Shown here piece after piece: positions 58,230 to 64,000 of a stretch of 64,000 bases of DNA. How positions within the stretch are numbered: position 1 is the first letter of the stretch; each line of letters begins with the position of its first letter. The DNA comes from Rheinheimera pleomorphica. GTDB taxonomy: Bacteria; Pseudomonadota; Gammaproteobacteria; Enterobacterales; Alteromonadaceae. The stretch covers positions 310,001 through 374,000 of the forward strand of contig NZ_SIRR01000003.1 in NCBI RefSeq assembly GCF_011634895.1, in the 5' to 3' direction. Made by a program: the position numbers and the translations under genes. The notes under the pieces were generated by a model. The model did no database searches. It had not been told where the DNA came from and worked only from the letters and a program-made list of their open reading frames with translations.

Positions 58230-59097
58230 GTTGCAGCTCCTTATCGTTACTCTGGTTGGCAAGCTTTAGATGCTGCTGCATCAGGTTGTTGTCGCCATTA
58301 AGCTTGTGTAATTGTGCCAGACGAAAGTGCGCCCAGGGTTTGTCTGGTAAATTATCGGCCTCTGGTGCATTAGCAAGATAGTAGTTTAGCGCCTGAATAC
58401 CCTGTTCCAGTTGCTGCCCGCTGAAAAGCGCGGTGCGGCCAATTTGATACCAGGCGTTGAGCCGGTAAATACCGTCTTCATCCTGCGCTGCCAGCGTGGC
58501 CGCAGTTAAGGCATGAAAAGCGTCCTTATACTGTTTGTTTTCCTGTAATACTAAGCCATAACGATAGTGAAACTCGGCCAGCTCCGGATAGTGTTGCCGG
58601 CTGTGTGCCAGCAATTGTTGATACTGTGTTGTTTGCTCGGTTTGGCGGTAATAACTGAGTTTAGCCAGTATGCCTTGCAGGGCGCTTAGTTGCGTTATCT
58701 GCTCTACTTCTTGCCAGGCTAGCTGTTTATCACCACCGGCGATGCCGGGGGCACCCAAGTAAAATGACAGCAACCCCTTGCGATAGGCGGTATTTTCCGG
58801 TTGCAGTGCTACGGCTTGTTTTAAGCAGGCCAAAGACTTTCTCGCGTAACTAAGTGCGGAGAAAATAGCGTTTTCAGCGTGCTGCCCCATAATGCGACCA
58901 CAGATAAACTGCACTTCAGCATTTTGCGGCGCTTTAGTCAGCGCTTTGTCGATGTGTTTTTCTGCCAGGTCAAGATTGGTTGCCATAGCGGCTTTGGCCA
59001 GCTGCAGCTCTTGCTGCGCATCGCCGTTAGCAGCAACGGCGAAACATGTCGTCACTAATGTAACTATCAGTAGTAAAGATATCGAAATTAGCCGCAT
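58204..59097 (-). CDS. Exported TPR-repeat protein
   Basis: A 297-residue protein with an N-terminal signal sequence (residues 1-22, cut after VAA) and TPR-like helical repeats: LAEKHIDKALTKAPQNAEVQF, FHYRYGLVLQENKQYKDAFHAL and WYQIGRTALFSGQQLEQG among them. Such proteins serve as periplasmic scaffolds; partner unknown. Its 3' end overlaps the CPBP-like start, suggesting they are cotranscribed. Confidence 0.75.
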   Translation of the reverse strand: MRLISISLLLIVTLVTTCFAVAANGDAQQELQLAKAAMATNLDLAEKHIDKALTKAPQNAEVQFICGRIMGQHAENAIFSALSYARKSLACLKQAVALQPENTAYRKGLLSFYLGAPGIAGGDKQLAWQEVEQITQLSALQGILAKLSYYRQTEQTTQYQQLLAHSRQHYPELAEFHYRYGLVLQENKQYKDAFHALTAATLAAQDEDGIYRLNAWYQIGRTALFSGQQLEQGIQALNYYLANAPEADNLPDKPWAHFRLAQLHKLNGDNNLMQQHLKLANQSNDKELQREIRRLQR

Positions 59098-59210
59098 GGT
59101 AGTTCCTCTGCTTGTTTTGTTTAGCCTAACAAGGCAGCGGGCAAGCGGTTAGTGCCAAAAGTCACTTTTGCTGTGATCACCTTTGGCAGCAGGTTTATAG
59201 CACCGTGCGG

Positions 59211-59711
59211 CTAATCATCACCAAAGGTGGAGTTTTTATCGCTGTGCTGAATGCGGTCAATTACGATAACGGCAGCCAGCAATTGCGCTGTCCACTGCGG
59301 TGCAAAAATATCGACACCATAGCTGTCAGACCAACTGAACCACTTTTTTGAAATGCCAGCCAGTAGTTTACCCTGCTGACGAATTTCATATTCGTGTTGC
59401 CAAAAGTTGCCGCTCATTTCAAGCTGGTCTTGTGGCGTGCTGATAGTGAAACGGCTGGTCCAGAACGGCCAGAATTTTTTGCGGATCAACCACTCGCTGC
59501 CATCGCGGTTCAACAGGCGGCAAGCCGGTAGCAAAGTTAAGTATTTGCGTTTAATTTTTAACAGCTCAGTGCCGCTATGGTCGAATAAGGTTTGGCTGCT
59601 AGATAGGCTAAACACCTTGCCTTTCGCGGTATAGGCAATGCGGCCCTGTTCATCTTCAATGGTAAAGCTGTCGGCCAGGCTGAAAATTTTCTGTTTAATG
59701 CGGTATTTCAT
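59211..59711 (-). CDS. LURP-one-related protein
   Basis: A 166-residue protein of the LURP-one-related (tubby-like beta-barrel) family: MKYRIKQKIFSLADSFTIEDE, LFDHSGTELLKIKRKYLTLLP, then alternating strands and a C-terminal hydrophobic helix (WTAQLLAAVIVID). Start at ATG 59711 follows AGGTAG and gives the family N-terminus; an open frame 60 nt longer lacks it. Function is unknown in bacteria. Confidence 0.8.
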   Translation of the reverse strand: MKYRIKQKIFSLADSFTIEDEQGRIAYTAKGKVFSLSSSQTLFDHSGTELLKIKRKYLTLLPACRLLNRDGSEWLIRKKFWPFWTSRFTISTPQDQLEMSGNFWQHEYEIRQQGKLLAGISKKWFSWSDSYGVDIFAPQWTAQLLAAVIVIDRIQHSDKNSTFGDD

Positions 59712-59835
59712 GGGAGCTACCTGTAAATGCTGATGCCTTACCGATAATAATCGGCAAAACCGGCGGGGCAACTGTAAAAATGTAACAGAACGTCAACATG
59801 TTGCGCTGCAGTGGCAGAGAAGCCGGCTGTCAGAC

Positions 59836-60993
59836 TTATAATTGTTGATAGGCAACCACCTTATTGCGGCCACTTTGCTTAGCGTGATACAGGGCGATGT
59901 CTGCCTGCTCTATCAGCTCGTCGGGCGTTGTCTCAGCTTGGGTACTGGTTAGCCCAATGCTAACGGTCATTTTTATTTCTGTTGATGTGGTCAGGGGGGA
60001 CAGCTCAATCGCTTTTCTTATCCGGTTAGCTATCAACTCTGCCATGTCCCGGGCAGTGTCGGGCAAGCAAATAAGAAACTCTTCGCCGCCGTAGCGAAAC
60101 ATTAAATCGTAATCACGAAGGTGTTTATTGGCGATATCAACAACATGCTGTATGGCCCGGTCACCAGCGCGGTGACCGTGTTTGTCATTTATCTGCTTAA
60201 AATGATCGATGTCGAACAGCAAAATGCTCAGTGTTTTTTGGTTACGTTGGCTGCGGTTAAGCTCTGACGCCACGCGGGCGTTTAAAGAGCGGCGATTTAA
60301 CAGGCCGGTGAGTGCGTCGCGCTCTGATATATGCAGCAGCGCCAGCCTTTGCTGGGAATGGCTAAGCATAATAACGCAGCCAATAATCAAAATGGCAAAG
60401 GCTGTCAGGCCAAAAAAACCGATACTGTGGATCAGTGTGCTGTGCTGGGTATGTACAATCTGGTAGTGCTCCAGCAACATATAGGCCGAGCGCAACATAA
60501 ACTGACTAATATTAAAGGCAAATACGGCAATAAAAGCCAGGTATACCCGGCCGAGCTCGTTGTGGCGGTGTTGCCACAGCATGCGGATACTCCACAGGTT
60601 AAACACAACCACTAGCGGTATGGCAATTAGCATCCGGTTGGCGGTAGCGCTGCTGGCAAAGTCAGTTAACTGCAATAAGTAGATGGGAAGCAGCAGTAAT
60701 AGCAGCCATTGCCGCCTGGCTGGTAATTGCAGGTGACGGTGAATGCCACAGGCCAGCGCTAAATGCGCACCAACACTGCAGGTATTAGATAATGCCGGCA
60801 CCAGCCAGTAGGCTAAGGTTGTAATGCTACCCTGGCTGACGCTTAACAACGCATTCACCAACATTAGCACGGCTGCCAGCACAAAATAGCGTTGATAGCG
60901 AAACTGCCGCTCGGATTTGTACTGCAACGCCAATAGTGCGGTGAAGGTGGCCGCGATAAAGGCATTAACGATACTTAGCGTAAAAACATCCAT
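59836..60993 (-). CDS. Membrane diguanylate cyclase (GGDEF)
   Basis: About 385 residues. Six or so membrane helices fill residues 1-215, followed by a GGDEF domain (about 225-385) with GGEEF, an active-site variant that keeps catalysis, and an inhibitory I-site RDYD five residues before it. It should make c-di-GMP from GTP and be feedback inhibited. Start at ATG 60993 (MDVFTLSIVNAF) gives the first helix directly; a 48-nt longer frame adds polar residues. The signal sensed is unknown. Confidence 0.9.
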   Translation of the reverse strand: MDVFTLSIVNAFIAATFTALLALQYKSERQFRYQRYFVLAAVLMLVNALLSVSQGSITTLAYWLVPALSNTCSVGAHLALACGIHRHLQLPARRQWLLLLLLPIYLLQLTDFASSATANRMLIAIPLVVVFNLWSIRMLWQHRHNELGRVYLAFIAVFAFNISQFMLRSAYMLLEHYQIVHTQHSTLIHSIGFFGLTAFAILIIGCVIMLSHSQQRLALLHISERDALTGLLNRRSLNARVASELNRSQRNQKTLSILLFDIDHFKQINDKHGHRAGDRAIQHVVDIANKHLRDYDLMFRYGGEEFLICLPDTARDMAELIANRIRKAIELSPLTTSTEIKMTVSIGLTSTQAETTPDELIEQADIALYHAKQSGRNKVVAYQQL

Positions 60994-61108
60994 TGTTGTT
61001 ATATTTTTTGGGACTGCGCATCGGGTGCCGGAAATTAGCATAAAAAAACAACAACGGCAATCGGCTACTGAAGCCGGTCACCGTTGCTGGTTAGGGTAAA
61101 TATCGTTT

Positions 61109-61624
61109 TTATGCCAGTGAATATGGCAGACCATCTTTGCAGGTAAACTGCTTGTTCCCTTTGTGAGCGCAGCTTACCTGGCGGCCGCTCACCATGCTAA
61201 ACCATACGCTATCTGGCTCTGAGGTTTGCAATTGGATATCGTCAATGCTGGCTTTATCCTGGCAGCCGTTAATACCGTTGCGGTTTAAAATCAGCTCAAC
61301 ATGGCGGCCATTGTTGTTCAACACTATTGAGGTTGGGGCTTCACGATGGCCGCTTAAGGCGACAAATTGCGCCGGGTTTTGCAGGCCACTGGTGCTGCCA
61401 TCGGCAAAAAACGCCAGCAGCTGCTGGTAGTACACGACATAGCTGCATACCTCTTTATGTGAGCCTTGCTGTAGCGGAAAGGTTTTGTCTAAAAAGCCTT
61501 TAGAGTAATCCATCACCTGCTTAACATGGCGCTGGTTCAGCTCGTTGATCACGCTAAGCTCGGTTGCCATCCAGGCAGTGTGGCTCTGTGATGGTGTGCT
61601 GTGTTGTTGGGCCAGTGTTGTCAT
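61109..61624 (-). CDS. Free-standing domain homologous to part of malate synthase G
   Basis: A 171-residue protein. Residues about 39-140 (DYSKGFLDKTFPL, QGSHKEV, NPAQFVALSG, PTSIVLNNNGRHVELILNRNG) follow the alpha/beta insert domain of malate synthase G (in E. coli GlcB FLDESLPL, TPAQFVGYRG, PTCILLKNNGLHIELQID). The catalytic TIM barrel that continues the real enzyme is absent; instead a short tail with two cysteines ends the protein. The start has GAGGA 7 nt before it, so it is a genuine gene rather than a random frame. Function could be regulatory or binding. Divergent from the DUF3612 regulator. Confidence 0.6.
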   Translation of the reverse strand: MTTLAQQHSTPSQSHTAWMATELSVINELNQRHVKQVMDYSKGFLDKTFPLQQGSHKEVCSYVVYYQQLLAFFADGSTSGLQNPAQFVALSGHREAPTSIVLNNNGRHVELILNRNGINGCQDKASIDDIQLQTSEPDSVWFSMVSGRQVSCAHKGNKQFTCKDGLPYSLA

Positions 61625-61694
61625 GATGTCATCCTCGTTTTTTAACGACGTTTATCGTCCAGTCCAGAGTTTAATTGCCGAGTATCTGCTTAGT

Positions 61695-61713
61695 TGGTCT
61701 AAACATCAGACCA
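61695..61713. promoter_or_regulatory. Inverted repeat in the divergent promoter region
   Basis: TGGTCT-N7-AGACCA is a 6-bp perfect inverted repeat centrally placed between the two divergent genes (61624 and 61795). Its size suits a dimeric regulator. It is only a candidate operator. Confidence 0.35.
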
Positions 61714-61755
61714 GTTGCTATCGGTTAAAAACTAGTCTAGGCTAAAAATCAGCAT

Positions 61756-61792
61756 AATTTCACAATAAAAATTTTACAGTGTGAATTTTACA
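61756..61792 (+). promoter_or_regulatory. AT-rich operator-like repeats before the DUF3612 gene
   Basis: AATTTCACA (61756-61764) and TGTGAATTT (61780-61788) form an imperfect inverted repeat, and ATTTTACA occurs twice (61771-61778 and 61785-61792), ending 2 nt before the ATG. No ribosome-binding site is visible, so binding here by the encoded regulator could block both transcription and translation start. Speculative. Confidence 0.3.
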
Positions 61793-61794
61793 AA

Positions 61795-63297
61795 ATGAAA
61801 CTAAACAAAAGTCTGCTCAGAAAGTCGCATTTTCTTGGTACCAAGATCAGAAACTTGCGTAAACGCAATAACTTAACCATGGAAGATTTGTCTACCCGCT
61901 GCATTCGGGTGAACCCGGAATACGCGCCATCGGTGTCGTATTTGTCGATGATCGAGCGTGGCAAGCGCACGCCCGGTATCGAAATGCTGGAGGTGATCGC
62001 CGAAGTATTTCAAAAAGATCTCGATTGGTTTTTAGACGGTGAAGATGCCGGTGAAGACTTAACACCGGAAAAAGGCAGTCGTGGTGGCATCAGCGGTATG
62101 GCGCTGGAGCCGGGTTTTTTATTCTCGAACGATATTTTGCAAATTGCCATACCCGAGATGCTGTCGCAAACCGGTACCAGTGGTAAGCAGTTTGCTCAGC
62201 TGCTGATCCGGGCCCATCAGGAGCATCATCAAAACCACTTTCCTGAGCTGGAACGCGCTGCTGAAGACGTTGGCCAAAAGCGCATGCCGCTGAGCGTCGA
62301 CGAGCTGTTGGCCATTTGCAAACAACTGGGACTGAAAATAAGCTGGTTTGACGAAGCGCCGAAAGAGCTGCTGGACGAGCTGGGGGTATTATCCAAAAAC
62401 GTCTCTACCTCGTTTTTTACCCCGCCTAACACACTGCATTTAAACAGCCTGCTACAAGCCTTCCCAACCCGGTTGAAGTATGAGCTGGCGGTGCATATTG
62501 GCCACGCCGTGTTGCATAACAAAGACGGTGTGAAAAGCAGTATGACCGTCGGCGGTGCCCATGATGACGAGTTATCCAGCTCAACTGCAGTGCAACCACA
62601 GGATATTTTGCACGCCTGGCGTGACTTTGAATCCAGCTTTTTCGCTGGCGCACTATTGTGCCCCAAGCTACCGTTTCGTCAATTGCTGGACCGCAGCGGT
62701 TATGAAATTAGCAGCCATCAGCAAGCTGGTGTGTCAGCCTCAGTGGCAATGCGGCGTATGACGGCAGTATCGCCTTATACCCACTGGCATTATTTTGATG
62801 CCTATACGCCAGGTAAATTAAAGGCGGTGTATCGCGGCAATGGCATACCGCTACCTTGGGGTAATATGCGTCAGGTCGAAGATCCGTGTCAGCATTGGGC
62901 AGTGTTTCGGATGTTTGATGTTGATAATGTCGCTAGTAGCGCGCAGTTATCACTGCTGGATGTTAATGGCGCGCCGCGGATTTATTGTTGCGAGTCGACT
63001 AAAGTCAGCGATCTGGCCGGCAATAATCATGTGCTCTGTGCCGGTATCGATTTAAACCCGGCGCTGCTGGCGCAGGGAGTGGACGCCGACAGCATGGCGG
63101 CGGAGCTAAAGCAGCTGTGTGTGGGCAGCAGCGGCGGGGCTAAAGTGCCCAAGACAATACAAACGGCGCTGACCAGTGTGGCGAATATTCTGAACATTAA
63201 TTGGGTGGCACGCAGCTTACAGAAACCGGCGCAGCTGATTTGCGCCCGCGGCAATAGCTGCCCGCGACAACCCAGCTGTTATCAGTGTAATGGTTGA
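61795..63297 (+). CDS. XRE-family regulator with DUF3612 (ScfR/RamB-like)
   Basis: A 500-residue regulator. The N-terminal XRE helix-turn-helix (about residues 14-75) includes GTKIRNLRKRNNLTMEDLS and SYLSMIERGKRTPGIEML. The middle (about 110-300) resembles the IrrE-like peptidase region of short-chain acyl regulators such as RamB, and the C-terminus has CARGNSCPRQPSCYQC, a four-cysteine cluster that could bind metal or an FeS cofactor. Related regulators with DUF3612 lie beside glyoxylate-shunt genes in vibrios; this one faces a malate synthase-derived domain. Ligand and targets are inferred. Confidence 0.8.
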   Translation: MKLNKSLLRKSHFLGTKIRNLRKRNNLTMEDLSTRCIRVNPEYAPSVSYLSMIERGKRTPGIEMLEVIAEVFQKDLDWFLDGEDAGEDLTPEKGSRGGISGMALEPGFLFSNDILQIAIPEMLSQTGTSGKQFAQLLIRAHQEHHQNHFPELERAAEDVGQKRMPLSVDELLAICKQLGLKISWFDEAPKELLDELGVLSKNVSTSFFTPPNTLHLNSLLQAFPTRLKYELAVHIGHAVLHNKDGVKSSMTVGGAHDDELSSSTAVQPQDILHAWRDFESSFFAGALLCPKLPFRQLLDRSGYEISSHQQAGVSASVAMRRMTAVSPYTHWHYFDAYTPGKLKAVYRGNGIPLPWGNMRQVEDPCQHWAVFRMFDVDNVASSAQLSLLDVNGAPRIYCCESTKVSDLAGNNHVLCAGIDLNPALLAQGVDADSMAAELKQLCVGSSGGAKVPKTIQTALTSVANILNINWVARSLQKPAQLICARGNSCPRQPSCYQCNG

Positions 63298-63315
63298 GGC
63301 ACAAACTCCCAGCGA

Positions 63316-63482
63316 GAGCCGGCTTGCTCTAAGCTAACCGTTGCAGGCCAGGATGCTGACAAATTCGTCAGGAACGAATTTGAACAGCTCCGCTGGCCCG
63401 CTAGGGTGAACTTCACGGATGAAGTTCATAATCGAGCCTACAGGGACGTATTTACGGCGTGTTAGCGTGGGCAAACCGGCTC
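63316..63482. repeat. 167-bp element with terminal inverted repeats and two internal hairpins
   Basis: The ends GAGCCGGCTTGC (63316-63327) and GCAAACCGGCTC (63471-63482) are inverted repeats with one mismatch. Inside are two strong palindromes: CAAATTCGT-CAGGA-ACGAATTTG at 63360-63382 and TGAACTTCA-CGGA-TGAAGTTCA at 63407-63428. No open frame fits. It fills the gap between the DUF3612 regulator and the GDYXXLXY gene. The structure looks like a small non-autonomous repeat of the MITE/REP type; segments such as CAGGGACGTATTTACGGCGT recur in intergenic repeats of related genomes in my recollection. Confidence 0.65.
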
Positions 63483-63502
63483 GATGCCGGAGCGACAAAC
63501 CG

Positions 63503-63997
63503 TCAGCGTGCATTCTCACCCAACAACTGCAGGTTTTCATCCAGTAAGCCGCTCAGCAGCGCTTTGCCGCTGCTGTCTACCTTAAACTGGCCATAGCGCG
63601 CTGCTTCGTACACTGCTGCGCTGCCTTCGGTAAAGAAAAACGCATTCGGCCCGACACTGACAATGCCATCACGCTGGCGCAACAACAGGCCAACCATACC
63701 AGCTTGCGGTGGCAACTGGTTGTTCAGGCTATGCAGGCCAGCAACACCTTGCTCTGACACGTTTAGCCACGCATAACGATACTGCGCGGCATCATCGGGC
63801 AGCGCACTGTCAACAGCAAAGGCCAGTGCCATATAGTCACCCTGCATGATTGAGCGCGGGTCTACTGGTGCCAGCTCGAGTAGGACTGTCTGGCCGCTGG
63901 CCAGTGTGTGTTCATAACGCCAGATGGTCAGCGCACTAACGGCCAGTATCAATAGTACAGCAGCGGCGATCGCTAACTGCGTCAGGCGGGGGCTCAT
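63503..63997 (-). CDS. GDYXXLXY-domain protein
   Basis: A 164-residue protein with an N-terminal membrane helix (about residues 7-26) and a periplasmic GDYXXLXY domain: VDPRSIMQGDYMALAFAV near residue 45-62 and a C-terminal beta region. This family is usually encoded directly after a DUF2157/DUF4401 polytopic membrane protein gene; that partner would be just past the window end on this strand. The ATG is at 63997, three bases from the window edge, so a longer gene start outside the window is not needed. Confidence 0.8.
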   Translation of the reverse strand: MSPRLTQLAIAAAVLLILAVSALTIWRYEHTLASGQTVLLELAPVDPRSIMQGDYMALAFAVDSALPDDAAQYRYAWLNVSEQGVAGLHSLNNQLPPQAGMVGLLLRQRDGIVSVGPNAFFFTEGSAAVYEAARYGQFKVDSSGKALLSGLLDENLQLLGENAR

Positions 63998-64000
63998 ACC

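Overview
The window is chromosomal DNA from a gammaproteobacterium. The gene orders (mraZ-side dcw cluster to lpxC, secA-mutT, yacG-zapD-coaE-pilDCBA, nadC/ampDE, pdhR-aceEF-lpd, guaBA/xseA) and the protein sequences look like Alteromonadales of the Rheinheimera/Alishewanella/Arsukibacterium type. That placement is an inference from gene order and protein character; no 16S or tRNA gene is present to confirm it. Base composition is moderate and fairly even over the core genes, and lower in G+C around 25.3-26.6 kb and 41.8-45.3 kb.

Layout. 1-15.1 kb is the division and cell wall (dcw) cluster on the + strand: ftsI (5' end outside the window), murE, murF, mraY, murD, ftsW, murG, murC, ddlB, ftsQ, ftsA, ftsZ and lpxC, mostly with translationally coupled overlaps. 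A DciA-like (DUF721) gene sits on the - strand where enterobacteria have secM, then secA and mutT. From 19.1 to 25.3 kb the - strand carries pilA-pilB-pilC-pilD-coaE-zapD-yacG. 25.6-28.9 kb is an accessory toxin-antitoxin patch: a PIN/ribbon-helix-helix pair, remnants of a HEPN-nucleotidyltransferase pair, two intact HEPN-nucleotidyltransferase pairs of different subfamilies, and a cold-shock/DUF1294 membrane protein between them. 28.9-41.8 kb returns to core functions: nadC, an aspartic protease, ampD-ampE, a hydrolase with a two-component system, and pdhR-aceE-aceF-lpd with a perfect PdhR operator.

41.8-43.3 kb holds three genes for small exported proteins, the last resembling the T6SS immunity protein Tai4. 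They are bracketed by the real lpd 3' end and a diverged partial copy of it, which looks like the scar of a recombination event. 43.3-46.6 kb carries small, mostly lineage-specific - strand genes, including an amber-interrupted basic protein frame and a Rof-like Rho antiterminator. 46.6-54 kb has a thioesterase, PepSY protein, glutaminase, NERD protein and guaBA; 54-59.8 kb has xseA, a periplasmic binding protein, a bicupin, a VOC protein, a CPBP-like membrane protein, a TPR protein and a LURP-one-like protein. 59.8-64 kb has a diguanylate cyclase, a free-standing domain homologous to part of malate synthase G, a divergent XRE/DUF3612 regulator, a 167-bp inverted-repeat element and a GDYXXLXY-type protein.

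The points most worth following are the lpd-flanked exported-protein cassette, the isolated malate synthase G domain beside a probable central-carbon regulator, the cluster of HEPN-nucleotidyltransferase modules, and the amber-interrupted small frame. I saw no CRISPR array, prophage, transposase or rRNA/tRNA gene.
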